From assembly GCA_963761475.1 (NCBI GenBank), contig CAVXGT010000019.1, positions 806,001 to 870,000 on the forward strand: a stretch of DNA of 64,000 bases, written 5' to 3'. This DNA comes from Ga0077555 sp963761475 (GTDB lineage Bacteria; Pseudomonadota; Alphaproteobacteria; Rhizobiales; Hyphomicrobiaceae). Numbering within the stretch: position 1 is the first letter of the stretch; every line of letters starts with the position of its first letter. Under the pieces are notes generated by a model. It was given only the letters and a program-made list of their open reading frames with translations, had not been told where the DNA came from and searched no databases. The translations under genes and the position numbers were made by a program. Positions 8,414 through 17,942 of this stretch are shown piece after piece.

Positions 8414-10219
8414 TCAGGCGATCTCGAGGGCCTGCTCGGCAAGGCTTGCCAGGTACTCGGTGGCGGCTTCAATGGCCGCGGGGTTCCAGGTGCCCGACTG
8501 GCTGGCGCCGCCGGCGACCTTGCCGATCTTGGCGACGATATCGGCACCCCGGAAGCGCCCGGTCATGGTTTCGTAGACCTTGACCTTTTCGAGCCAATCC
8601 TTGTTGCCGAGATCGGCATTTTTTTCTTCGGGCAGAAGGCAGAGATTGCCGAGCCGGTTGGTTAGTCGCTCTCGCTCCTCCTCGTTGAACCGCTTCTGCC
8701 ATTCGCCAACCGCAGCGCGGGGCAGTACATGCTCAATGGTGGCATCGTCGGTGCAACTGCGCGGGACCTCCTCGCCCCAATGCAGGGTCTCGATCCAGCG
8801 CGCGATCGAGCCGCGCCGGTCGTCCTCGATGAAGGGCGCACGCAGGTTCTGGCGGGCGATCGCCTTGAACTTGGAGGAGAAATAAAGGCTGCCGTAGACC
8901 TTGCCCTTCTGGCGGGCGCGAAACGGATCGATGCCGTTCTCCAATTGCCTGATGGCCTCGATGAAGGTGCGGCGGCGGGTGCGCTCGGACCAGCCGATCA
9001 GCTCCAGCATGAAGCAGGCGCGCTGTAGCTTGGGGATGGACCTGGCCAGCATCTCGGGCTTTTCCTCGTGAGCCAGGGCCAGGGCCAGGAAGAAGGGCTG
9101 CCAATCCTTCCAGCGTAGAAAAGAGAGCTGGCGAAAGCTCAGGTCGATGCCGCTGGTGGCTGTCATGGCGAGGTGCTTGCGGGCCGGCAGGAACACGCGG
9201 GCCATGTGTGCCAGCTCGTCGGTGACGAAAGCGCTGATCTCGGCGGGGTCTGAGGTTTCGTCGAAGAGGTCGAGGAGCAGCTCGCCCAAGGCATGCTTTC
9301 GTTCGGGGCGGAATTTGAGGATCTCGACGGCATTGAGAAAGTCGTCGAAGCCACTGCGCAGAAGGCGTTGGGCGCGAGTCCACTCGGCGGCCGTCGCTTC
9401 GATCAAGGCACGATTGCCGCCGTTCTGGGCGACGAGTTCGACGAGCTGGCCCTTCGTGATATCGCCGATCTCGAGGTCGAGGCCGCGGGCGTTGGCGGCC
9501 ACGAAGATCTGGTAGGCGAGGGAGGGATGCTCGACGTAGACGACGGTCAGAATGATGTGCCGGGTGAAGAATTCCAGGAAAGCGCGGCGGCGCTCGTCAT
9601 TCCAGTCGGCGAACAGGTCGGCGAACATGGTCGAGACTTCGCGCATGTTGCGGTCGCCAGCGCTCATTTCGCCCCAGCGCAGCTTTCGGGCTGCCAGCGT
9701 ATCGGCAAGAGTGCGAGCAGGCGTCTGGACGCGAACGCGCGGGGATTGCTCGGCTTCGTAGAGATGCTGGGTCAGCGCCAGCGCTTCGACTTCGCTCGGG
9801 GACTGCCAGCTGTCGCGCAGGCGTGCGAGCAGCAGTGTGATGGTGGTGAGCCGCTGGAGGCCGTCATAGATGAAGTGGCGGGTGTCGCGGCGGCCTTTGA
9901 GCAGGATCAGGCTGCCGAGGTAGTAATGGTCGGGCGGTCGGGGACCGCGTCGGATGGCGCGCGTGGGGGGCAGAGACGGGAGCGGCGCATCTCCTGGTGC
10001 GGCCTGGTGGTCTTTATCGTCGTCGGTTGGGGTCTCTTCGTCGGGCGCGGTGCTGGCTTCGCCGGGGTCGAGGCCGGCGCGCTCGAAGGCGCCGAGCACA
10101 TCGTCGAGCAGACGGCGGGCGTGACTGGGCTGCCACTGGTACTCACGCTGCACGCTCGCGGGCATGAAATGCCCGAGGCTCAAGGCTGCAGACAACGTGA
10201 GACATTGGGCATCGATCAT
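8414..10219 (-). CDS. DUF262-DUF1524 fusion protein, GmrSD-type (type IV restriction-like) nuclease
   Basis: A 601-residue protein with both halves of the GmrS/GmrD system in one chain. The N-terminal DUF262 (ParB/sulfiredoxin-like NTPase) domain has VQREYQW (residues 23-29), LGSLIL and the nucleotide motif DGLQRLTT (119-126), then ANARGLDLEIGDITKGQL. The C-terminal DUF1524 His-Me nuclease domain has IEHVLPR with His497, NRLGNLCLL (521-529) and the following Asn-rich NADLGN. Residues 50-97 are an acidic, Pro-rich insertion. The family's usual DGQQR is DGLQR here, a Gln-to-Leu change. Relatives cut modified phage DNA or act as stand-alone defence genes. No other defence gene is adjacent, and it sits between the B12 riboswitch and hemF. 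Confidence 0.85.
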   Translation of the reverse strand: MIDAQCLTLSAALSLGHFMPASVQREYQWQPSHARRLLDDVLGAFERAGLDPGEASTAPDEETPTDDDKDHQAAPGDAPLPSLPPTRAIRRGPRPPDHYYLGSLILLKGRRDTRHFIYDGLQRLTTITLLLARLRDSWQSPSEVEALALTQHLYEAEQSPRVRVQTPARTLADTLAARKLRWGEMSAGDRNMREVSTMFADLFADWNDERRRAFLEFFTRHIILTVVYVEHPSLAYQIFVAANARGLDLEIGDITKGQLVELVAQNGGNRALIEATAAEWTRAQRLLRSGFDDFLNAVEILKFRPERKHALGELLLDLFDETSDPAEISAFVTDELAHMARVFLPARKHLAMTATSGIDLSFRQLSFLRWKDWQPFFLALALAHEEKPEMLARSIPKLQRACFMLELIGWSERTRRRTFIEAIRQLENGIDPFRARQKGKVYGSLYFSSKFKAIARQNLRAPFIEDDRRGSIARWIETLHWGEEVPRSCTDDATIEHVLPRAAVGEWQKRFNEEERERLTNRLGNLCLLPEEKNADLGNKDWLEKVKVYETMTGRFRGADIVAKIGKVAGGASQSGTWNPAAIEAATEYLASLAEQALEIA

Positions 10220-10379
10220 CGCAGGGCCGTCCCCTCCGGCTGATACGCGCGTTGCACACGATCTCAGACTTCGAAGCCGGGGGGCGATCTGTCAAGCCGC
10301 AGCGTGGTTTGGCGGCATTGAGTTGTGTGTTGTTGGAGTATGCCTGTGGAAACGTGCGCGAAATGGCGCGGATGCCTCT

Positions 10380-11288
10380 CTACGGCCATTTCACGACGGG
10401 CGGCATGGAGGAGAGAATCGAGGCCACGTTGCCGCCGGTCTTGAGGCCAAAGACGGTGCCGCGATCGTAGAGCAGGTTGAACTCGACGTAGCGGCCGCGA
10501 CGGATGAGCTGCTCCTCGCGCTCGGCGTCAGTCCAAGGCTTGGTGAAGTTGGCGCGCACGAGCTTCGGGTAGATGTCGGCAAAGGCGCGGCCAACGCTTT
10601 GAGAGAAGGCAAGCCCCATGTCCCAGCCGCCTTCGGCCTCGGTGGGTGTGAGATAGTCGTAGAAGATGCCGCCGATGCCGCGCAGCTCGTTGCGGTGGGG
10701 CAAGTAGAAATACTCGTCGCACCAGGCCTTGAAGCGGGGGTAGTCGACGGGTTTGGCAAAGCCTTGGCATGCGGCTTCCATGGCAGCGTGAAAGGCGAGG
10801 CTATCGGGGTCCTGCTGGGTGCGGCGGGAGTCGAGCACGGGGGTCAGATCGGCGCCGCCACCGAACCAGTATTTGGTGGTGACGACCATGCGCGTATTCA
10901 TGTGGACGGCCGGCACATGCGGATTTTGCATGTGGGCAATGAGCGAGACGCCGGAGGCCCAGAAGCGCGGGTCGTCCTCGGCGCCGGGGATCTGCTTGCG
11001 GAACTCGGGGGCGAACTCGCCATGCACGGTCGAGGTGTGGACACCGACTTTTTCGAAAACGCGGCCGTTCATAAGCGCCATGCGCCCGCCGCCGCCGGGC
11101 TTGCCGGTGTGATCGGCGCGCTCCCAGGGGGTGAAGACGAAACGACCGGGGGGGCGGTCCGCGAGAGGGGCGCCTGCCGGCAGCTCGTCCTCCAGACGCT
11201 CGAAGGCCGGGCAGATGATGGTGTCACGCAGCTCCTCGAACCAGGCCCGCGCTTTCTCCTTCCTTTGTCCCAGGGCTGGGTCGCTCAT
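10380..11288 (-). CDS. hemF: Oxygen-dependent coproporphyrinogen III oxidase
   Basis: A 302-residue aerobic coproporphyrinogen oxidase, which performs the two oxidative decarboxylations from coproporphyrinogen III to protoporphyrinogen IX in haem synthesis. The family signatures are clear: HMNTRMVVTTKYWFGGGADL, FKAWCDEYFYLPHRNE, RGIGGIFYDYL and, at the C-terminus, RGRYVEFNLLYDRGT. The length is normal for the family, and the protein is soluble and cytoplasmic. It is a single gene divergent from the acyl-CoA operon. The 160-base gap to the nuclease gene downstream shows no strong terminator. Confidence 0.97.
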   Translation of the reverse strand: MSDPALGQRKEKARAWFEELRDTIICPAFERLEDELPAGAPLADRPPGRFVFTPWERADHTGKPGGGGRMALMNGRVFEKVGVHTSTVHGEFAPEFRKQIPGAEDDPRFWASGVSLIAHMQNPHVPAVHMNTRMVVTTKYWFGGGADLTPVLDSRRTQQDPDSLAFHAAMEAACQGFAKPVDYPRFKAWCDEYFYLPHRNELRGIGGIFYDYLTPTEAEGGWDMGLAFSQSVGRAFADIYPKLVRANFTKPWTDAEREEQLIRRGRYVEFNLLYDRGTVFGLKTGGNVASILSSMPPVVKWP

Positions 11289-11566
11289 GGATTTTAACCC
11301 TTCTTCGTTGGCAAAACCGATGTAGCCCTAGCTACAGCATAGCAAACGCTGGTGGCTTTGATTCCGGTCATGCCCGGGATGCGGCGCCTGCGCAAGGGCG
11401 GCTAGCGCGTGGCAGCGAGGCTGCTTGACCGGGCAGGGCGATGCGCCCCACCCTTGTCGTCTGGCAGGGGACGGTCTACGACTGCGATCCGCCATCCAGG
11501 TCCGGACAATTGCTTTTGCCGCCGATCGCCAACACCGGCACGGCAGGCGGCCACACGGGAGACGCC

Positions 11567-12646
11567 ATGAGCGAGAACGACAGCATCGTCGCGGAGACGG
11601 CGGCGCGAATTTTCAGTGATCTGGCTGATCCGCAGACGCTCAATGCCGCCAAGGACGAGACCTGGAAGGCGCCACTGTGGCAGGCGCTGGAGGAGTCCGG
11701 CCTGACGCTAGCGTGGGTGGCGGACGATCTCGGGGGCGCCGGTGCCGGGGTTGGCGATGGGTTCGAGGTGATTTCGGTTGCCAGCCGCTTTGCAGCACCG
11801 GTGCCGGTGGTCGAAACGCTGCTGGCCGGATGGCTGCTCGGACAGTCGGGGATCTCGTCTCCGGCGGGTATGATGACGCTGGCGCCGATGCGGCCTACCG
11901 ATCGCATCACGATCGGCGACGACGGCACGCTCACAGGGCGCGCGCGCGGGGTTGGCTACGCGCGCGATGCGGTGCATGTCGCGGTACTGGCGCATGGCTC
12001 GAAGGGCGCGGTGGTGGCGCTCGTAACTACGAAGGACGCGCGCATTTCGGAACGGCGCGGCATTGCCGGCGACACGGTGTTCGAACTGACGTTCGAGAAT
12101 ACCAAGCCTGTCGAGGTCAAGGCGGCCCATGCGGGGCTCGATCAGCAAGCGCTGATGCTGATGGGGGCTGCGGCGCGCAGCCTGCAGACAGCAGGCGCAC
12201 TGGCGGCGATCCTGGAGATCTCGGTCAAGTATGCCGGAGAGCGAGTGGCGTTCGAAAAGACGATCTCGAAATTCCAGGCGGTACAGCACAATCTAGCGCG
12301 CCTGGCGGGCGAGAGCGCGGCAGCGAGCGCGGCTGCGACGTCGGCCAGTGATGCCATCACCTCTGTTGAGGCCCGTCCGGCGGCGCTCGGCAGTGCCGGC
12401 CTCTACCTTGAGGTTGCGGCAGCGCGGATCCGCTCGGCTGAAGCCGCCACCGAAGGCTCGGGCATCGCGCACCAGGTGCACGGCGCCATTGGCTACACCA
12501 AGGAGCACATCCTGCATCGCTTCACGCGGTCGCTGCTCACATGGCGCGACGACTTCGGCAACGAAAGCCGATGGGCGGTGGAACTCGGCAACAAGGTGGC
12601 TGCAGCCGGCGCCGACGAATTGTGGCCGCTGGTGGCCTCGCGCTGA
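11567..12646 (+). CDS. Acyl-CoA dehydrogenase family protein (first of a pair)
   Basis: A 359-residue flavin-dependent acyl-CoA dehydrogenase, shorter and more divergent than its neighbour. It has the N-terminal helical domain (DETWKAPLWQALEESGLTLA), a reduced middle beta domain and a C-terminal helical domain with RVAFEKTISKFQAVQHNLA and HQVHGAIGYTKEHILHRFTR. I begin at the ATG at 11567, since the earlier open frame has no family similarity. Adjacent pairs of unequal acyl-CoA dehydrogenases often form heterotetramers sharing the FAD sites, as known for FadE pairs in actinobacteria. That assembly is an inference here. It is the first gene of the catabolic operon with the second dehydrogenase, ligase and hydratase. 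Confidence 0.85.
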   Translation: MSENDSIVAETAARIFSDLADPQTLNAAKDETWKAPLWQALEESGLTLAWVADDLGGAGAGVGDGFEVISVASRFAAPVPVVETLLAGWLLGQSGISSPAGMMTLAPMRPTDRITIGDDGTLTGRARGVGYARDAVHVAVLAHGSKGAVVALVTTKDARISERRGIAGDTVFELTFENTKPVEVKAAHAGLDQQALMLMGAAARSLQTAGALAAILEISVKYAGERVAFEKTISKFQAVQHNLARLAGESAAASAAATSASDAITSVEARPAALGSAGLYLEVAAARIRSAEAATEGSGIAHQVHGAIGYTKEHILHRFTRSLLTWRDDFGNESRWAVELGNKVAAAGADELWPLVASR

Positions 12647-12724
12647 GGCCGTGGCGAGACGAAGGGCCATGGCGGCCCTTTGGTGCCTCTACCAACCGAC
12701 GATGCCTGACCCGATGAGAGAGCG

Positions 12725-13898
12725 ATGACGACAGCCCTGAACTTTGATCCGATTCGATTGCCGAAAGAGTGCGAGGACCTGCGCAAGGAGGTCCGCGCAT
12801 TCATCAAGGCCGAGATTGCGGCAGGCACGTGGGACCCCAATGCGGTCGGTCGCGACGAGGCCTTCAACTACGAGTTTGCGCGCAAGGTCGGCGAGAAGGG
12901 TTGGATCGGACTGACCTGGCCCAAGAAATACGGCGGGCAGGAGCGCACCTTCCTCGAGCGCTACGTTGTGACGGAAGAGTTTCGCGTGGCCAATGCGCCG
13001 ACGCGCGTCTTCTTCACGGCCGACCGCCAGTCGGGGCCGACGCTGATCAAGTATGCGGGCGAGGATATCAAGATGGATATCCTGCCGCGCATCTGCCGTG
13101 GCGAGTGCTGCTTCGGCATCGGCATGAGCGAGCCCAATTCGGGCTCGGATCTGTTTGCGGCGCGGACGCGTGCAACGAAAGTCGACGGCGGCTACCTGAT
13201 CAACGGCTCCAAGATCTGGACCTCCAATGCGCATCGGGCCGACTACCTGATCGCGCTCTTCCGCACCTCGCAGCCGACCAAGGAGAACCGCCGGCACGGC
13301 CTCACCTCGTTCCTGGTCGACATGAAGAACACCAAGGGCATCACGCTGCAATCCGATCATCCAGCTCTCGGGCATGCACGAGTTCAACGAGGTCGTGTTC
13401 GAGGATGCGTTCATGCCGGATGCGCATCTGCTGGGCGAGGTCGATGGTGCCTGGAAGCAGGCGACAAGCGAGCTTGCCTACGAGCGAGCGGGTCCGGAGC
13501 GGTTCCTCGAAACTTTCCAGGTGATGATCGAGCTGGTGCGGGTGCTCGGCGAAAAGCCAGATGCGCGCGGCGCTGAGGGTCTTGGGCGGCTGGTTGCGCA
13601 ACTGCATACGCTCCGGCGCATGTCGGTTTCGGTCAACGGCATGCTGCAGGCCGGCAAGGAGCCGGTCGTGGAAGGCTCGGTGGTCAAGGATCTCGGCACG
13701 ATCTGGGAGCAGAAGCTGCCGCACAAGGTGCGTGAGATCGCGGCGTTCGTCGAGCCGGAAGATGTGGCCAATCGCGTGGCGTTCGAGGAGCAGCTGGCGT
13801 TTGCGACGACGATTGCACCGAAGCTCACGATCCAGGGCGGCACCACGGAAGTTCTGCGCGGCATCATCGCTGCGGGTCTCGGACTGAGGGGGCGGTGA
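12725..13898 (+). pseudogene. Acyl-CoA dehydrogenase (second of a pair), frameshifted near 13350
   Basis: One acyl-CoA dehydrogenase of about 390 residues is spread over two frames. The first part (from 12725) carries the helical domain and the beta-domain FAD motif CFGIGMSEPNSGSDL and reads to KNTKGITLQ. The second part, one base further on, continues as LSGMHEFNEVVFEDAFMP and ends with the C-terminal domain motif IQGGTTEVLRGIIAAGLGL. The join lies at about 13349-13353, where removing one base (likely the T at 13352) restores PIIQLSGMHEFNEV. The rest is well preserved, so this is either a very recent lesion or an assembly insertion. The stop is 4 bases before the ligase gene, which indicates an operon. 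Confidence 0.85.
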
Positions 13899-13901
13899 AC
13901 C

Positions 13902-16063
13902 ATGATGAAGAAGCCTGATATCGGCGCGCTGCTCAATCCGAAGTCGGTGGCGGTGATCGGCGCGGCACCCAAGGGGCAGGGGCTCAGCGGGCGCATCCTC
14001 GAGTTCATGAAGCTGCATCCGTTCGCCGGCGCGATCTATCCGGTGAGTCGCTCGAACGCCGAGGTGCAGGGGCTCAAGGCCTATCCGACGATTGCGGATT
14101 GCCCGGGGCCGGTCGATCTCGCGGTCATGATCATCCCGGCGAAATTCGTGGCAGCCGAGCTCGAAGCTTGCGGCAAGGCGGGTGTCAAGGCGGCGGCCAT
14201 CGTGTCGTCGGGGTTTGCCGAGGAGCCGGGCGAGGCGGGTGCGCGGATGCAGGCCGAACTCAAGCAAATCGCGCAGCGCTACAACATGGCGGTGACCGGG
14301 CCCAATTCGGAAGGCTTCGCATCATCGATGCGGCGCTGCTGCCGACCTTCAGTCCGCGTTGCCGGGCCCTCCGACATTCCCCTGCTGCCGGCCAATCGCT
14401 CCAACGGCCGCGTGGCGCTGGTGGCGCAATCGGGCGGCATGGGCTTTTCCTTCTTCGACCGGGGCCGGCCGAAGGAGATGGCCTTCGACTACATCGTCAC
14501 CACCGGCAACGAGGCGGCGCTGGAAGGCCTCGATATCGTCGAGCACCTGATCGATGAGGGCAAGACCGACGCCTTCCTGATGATGCTCGAGGATGTGAAG
14601 TCGCCGGAGACGTTCCGGCGCGTTGCCGAGAAAGCGCTCAGGGCGGGCAAGCCGTTGATCGTCATCGAAGCTCGGCAAGACCGATGCCGGTGCGCGGGCC
14701 GCCGCCTCTCATACCGCGGCGCTGGCCGGTTCCTACGCCTCGTTCCAGGCGCTGGCGCAGCGATATGGCATCATCGAAGGTGGTCAGGTCGAGGAGATGG
14801 TCGACATCGCCAATGGTTTTCTGTGTTGGCGCGGGCGGCTGCCCCGGGGCAAGCGGATCGGGATCTGCACGGGCTCGGGCGGCGGCGGCGTGTGGCTTTC
14901 GGATACGTGCATGCAATCGGGGCTCGAGGTTCCGACGCTGGATGCGGCAACGCGGGCGCGGCTCGATCCACTGCTGCCTTCCTATGGCACCTCGCAGAAC
15001 CCGGTCGATGGGACGGCGCAGGCGATCCGGCAGATTGGCTATGCAGGGCTTGCCGGGCCGCTTGCCGACAGTCCCGGTGATCGATGGCGTCATCTGCATC
15101 ATGAGCGCGCGCTCGGCCGAGGGGCTGACGCACGAGAAGGCGAAGCTCAAGGCGCTCAAGGCTGCGACTGAGAAGCCGATCCTGATGTGGAGCTATACGA
15201 TGCCGGCGGCGGCTTCCGTCGAGGTGCTTTCGGAAGCTGGCTTTCCGCTCTACACGAACATGCAGAACGTGGTCACGACCATGCGCCACATGGGCGAGTG
15301 GCAGGCGCACCGCGAGCGGTTCTTGGCGGTTCCCGAGGTGCGCGCCAGCCCGGTCTCGGCGAAAGAGACGGTTGCTGCTGCGCTCGCCCGATCGGGGCCG
15401 GTGCTGACGGAAGCGCAGTCGAAGCCGTTGCTTGCCGCCTACGGCATCGGCGCGGGGTCGAAGGACACTCTGGTTGCCACGCGCGACGAGGCGATCGCTG
15501 CTGCAAAGGCAATCGGCGGGCCGGTAGCGCTCAAGGTGCAATCAGCCGACATCCTGCACAAGACGGAGGCCGGAGCGGTGGCGCTGGGCGCTGGCGATGC
15601 TGCAGAGGTCGGAGCGGCCTACGATCGAATCACGGCATCGGCCAAGGCTTACAAGGCCGCGGCAAAGGTCGACGGCGTGCTGGTGCAGGCGATGGCGAAA
15701 AAGGGCCGCGAGGTTATCGTGGGCATCAACCGGGATCCGCATTTCGGGCCGATGCTGATGCTGGGGCTCGGCGGTATTCATGTCGAGGTCCTGAAAGACG
15801 TTGCGTTCGCGCCCGTGCCGGTTTCGGCGCCTGATGCTGAGCGGCTGATCGGCCGGCTCAAGGGAGCGGGCCTGCTCGGGCCGGTTCGCGGACAACCGGC
15901 TGCCGATCGCAAGGCGCTGGTGGATTTGATCGTGCGCCTGTCGGAATTTGCCGCCGACCAAAAGGATGCGATCGCGGAGATCGATCTCAATCCGGTGATC
16001 GTGCACAATGACGGCGAGGGCGCGACCATTGCGGATGCGCTGATCGTGAAGGTGACGCAATAG
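13902..16063 (+). pseudogene. NDP-forming acyl-CoA synthetase (CoA-binding plus ATP-grasp), with several frameshifts
   Basis: A full-length acyl-CoA ligase (ADP-forming acetyl-CoA synthetase family, about 720 residues) once the frames are joined. The N-terminal CoA-binding domain is PKSVAVIGA with GPNSEGFAS. The central ligase domain has LVAQSGGMGFSFFDRG and GICTGSGGGGVWLSD. The C-terminal ATP-grasp domain has ALKVQSADILHKTEAGAVAL and LMLGLGGIHVEVL. Net one-base insertions appear at about 14667 (extra G before AAGCTC) and about 15076 (extra G in CCCGGTG). A compensated out-and-back shift lies between about 14322 and 14350. All domains are otherwise well conserved. It would activate carboxylic acids for the beta-oxidation enzymes encoded on either side. 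Confidence 0.85.
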
Positions 16064-16215
16064 GTCGTTGAAGATGTGGGTGGGCTCGGTTGCCGCGCGA
16101 GTGGGACCGGCCCCCCATCCCGCTGGAGGGGGTCCCTCCAGACCACCCCTTTTCGCGTGAGATGGGGGTGGGCTCGGGCCGCAAGCCCGATGGCGAAGCA
16201 TACATTGACGCTGCG
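16064..16215. repeat. GC-rich intergenic palindromic element
   Basis: The gap between the ligase and hydratase genes holds GGGTGGGCTCGG twice (near 16079 and 16170). Inverted copies of CCCCCATCCC / GATGGGGG flank a CCCTCCAG segment. The arrangement resembles the short palindromic intergenic elements dispersed in many Hyphomicrobiales genomes. No second copy occurs in this window, so the repeat nature is unproven. Confidence 0.3.
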
Positions 16216-16259
16216 TTCTCGGGATGAGCCCGAAGACGCCCCTGACCAAGGAGCCCCCC

Positions 16260-17051
16260 ATGAGCACGTTCACGGATATCGGCGTTGAGACGGACGGCCA
16301 CGTCGGAATCATCGAGATCCGCCGCCCGCCGCACAACTTCTTCGACATGTCGCTGATCAAGCAGATCGCCGATGCGCTGGAAGCCTGGGACAAGGATATC
16401 AACGTGCGCGCCGCCGTGCTTTGCGCCGAGGGCAAATCGTTTTGCGCGGGCGCCAACTTCGGCGATGGCACCAAGCTTGATGCCCAGGGCAACCGGCCGA
16501 ACGAGAACCAGATGGGCGGGCATCTCTATCAGGAGGCCGTTCGCCTGTTCCGCACCCGCAAGCCCATCGTTGGTGCGATCCAAGGGCCGGCAATCGGTGG
16601 CGGGCTCGGCCTGGCGCTGGTGCCGGATTTCCGGGTCGCTGCGCCCGAGGCGCGGTTCGCAGCCAACTTCACGCGCTTGGGCTTTCATCCGGGCTTCGGG
16701 CTCACCTACACGCTGCCGGCACTGATCGGCAAGCAGCAGGCGCACCTGATGATGTATACGGGCCGCCGCCTCAAAGGCGATGAGGCCGTGAAGATCGGAC
16801 TGGCCGACGAGCTGGCGCCGCTGGATCAGGTGCGCGCGCGTGCGGTTGCCTTGGCCAAGGAGATCGCCGAGAGCGCGCCGCTTGCTGTGCAGGAGACGCG
16901 GGCGACGGTGCGCAAGGGACTGGCCGATGCGGTCAAGGCGGCAACCGACCACGAACTCGTTGTGCAAAGCGCGCTGCGCAAGACCGAGGACTTCAAGGAA
17001 GGCGTCAAGTCGGTGGCCGAACGGCGGGTTGCCAACTTCCAGGGTCGGTGA
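16260..17051 (+). CDS. Enoyl-CoA hydratase/isomerase family protein
   Basis: A 263-residue crotonase-fold enzyme expected to hydrate trans-2-enoyl-CoA. The oxyanion-hole motifs are present: CAEGKSFCAGANF and AIQGPAIGGGLGLALVPDFR. They are followed by RFAANFTRLGFHPGFGLTYTLPALIG, where the usual Glu of many hydratases is replaced by a hydrophobic/Gly-rich stretch. Isomerase or hydrolase activity on acyl-CoA is therefore also possible. The start at 16260 is supported by AAGGAG seven bases upstream. It follows the acyl-CoA ligase on the same strand after a 196-base GC-rich palindromic gap, so it may have its own promoter. Confidence 0.88.
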   Translation: MSTFTDIGVETDGHVGIIEIRRPPHNFFDMSLIKQIADALEAWDKDINVRAAVLCAEGKSFCAGANFGDGTKLDAQGNRPNENQMGGHLYQEAVRLFRTRKPIVGAIQGPAIGGGLGLALVPDFRVAAPEARFAANFTRLGFHPGFGLTYTLPALIGKQQAHLMMYTGRRLKGDEAVKIGLADELAPLDQVRARAVALAKEIAESAPLAVQETRATVRKGLADAVKAATDHELVVQSALRKTEDFKEGVKSVAERRVANFQGR

Positions 17052-17238
17052 GGTTGCGCGTCGGCGCGTCGTGGGCCAAGTCACTCACGACGCGTCGGGT
17101 GTTGCTTCGATTGCCGTTGTTTCAGCCAGATATTCGCACAATTGCGGCCCATTGCTGAGCTATCTGCGTGCTCCATCACGGTCCTGACGGAACGATGCCG
17201 TCGTGGTCGTGGCGCGTGGAGAACCAGGGAGGTGGGCC

Positions 17239-17877
17239 TTGTCATTTGGCAAACAAGGGATCGTGGGGACCGCTTTGGCCGGCATTTGCGTGCTGGCGTT
17301 GACGGTGCCAGCGGGGGCGCGGACCAGTGGCCCGAAGCGGAGCCAAGTCGACGAGATCATCGTGCATGCGACGGGCGGTCCATCGTGCCGGCGTGGCAAG
17401 GTGGTGTTCTCGGCGGCGGGGGATCTCGAGCGCATGGCGCGATTTTTCGCGCGCAATCCGGTGGTCTCGATCCACTACATCATCGGGCGTGACGGACAGG
17501 TCGCAGCGAGCGTGCCCGAAGACGAGGTGGCGCGCCATACCCGGGACAACAACGACCGCTCGATCGGCATCGAGTTGATCAACGGCGGTGACGGGCGGGA
17601 GCCCTATCCGGCCGAGCAGGTCGACAGGCTCGTAAAGCTGGTGCGGGACGTGATGGCACGCTGGCGCGTACCGGCGGCGGAGGTCAAGGGCCATGACGAC
17701 GTCGATCACTCGACGTTCCGCTGTGGCGGTGAGGTGGTGCGGCGCAAGCAGGATCCGGGGCCGCGGTTTCCGTGGGCCGAGGTGCGCCAGCGGCTCAGGG
17801 CGGCCGATGCGGGGCGGCCTATGGGCGTTGGTGCAGGCCCAGGCGCAGCCGAGCGCCAGGGTCGTGTTCAACGGTAG
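17239..17877 (+). CDS. N-acetylmuramoyl-L-alanine amidase (amidase_2 / PGRP fold)
   Basis: A secreted zinc amidase that cleaves the bond between muramic acid and the stem peptide. Start choice: the TTG at 17239 has a strong GGAGG six bases upstream and opens directly into a signal peptide (SFGKQGIVGTALAGICVLAL, ending PAGA). An upstream GTG at 17203 is weaker. Numbered from that GTG, the zinc ligands are H55 (IIVHATGG), H164 (KGHDDVD) and D184 (RKQDPGP), with the catalytic Glu in SIGIELIN. This matches AmpD-like amidases. The last 30 residues are low-complexity, and a late frameshift cannot be excluded. It probably acts in periplasmic cell-wall turnover. Confidence 0.83.
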   Translation: MSFGKQGIVGTALAGICVLALTVPAGARTSGPKRSQVDEIIVHATGGPSCRRGKVVFSAAGDLERMARFFARNPVVSIHYIIGRDGQVAASVPEDEVARHTRDNNDRSIGIELINGGDGREPYPAEQVDRLVKLVRDVMARWRVPAAEVKGHDDVDHSTFRCGGEVVRRKQDPGPRFPWAEVRQRLRAADAGRPMGVGAGPGAAERQGRVQR

Positions 17878-17942
17878 ACATCAAGGGATCAGGTCGGTGG
17901 CCGAGATTGCGGCGGCCGGCGGTGGTGTCGATCTCTCCGCGG

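Noticed and set aside
9293..10243. A 316-codon plus-strand open frame opposite the GmrSD-type gene
   Set aside because: It is a GC-rich antisense shadow. The minus-strand protein shows ordered DUF262 and DUF1524 motifs.
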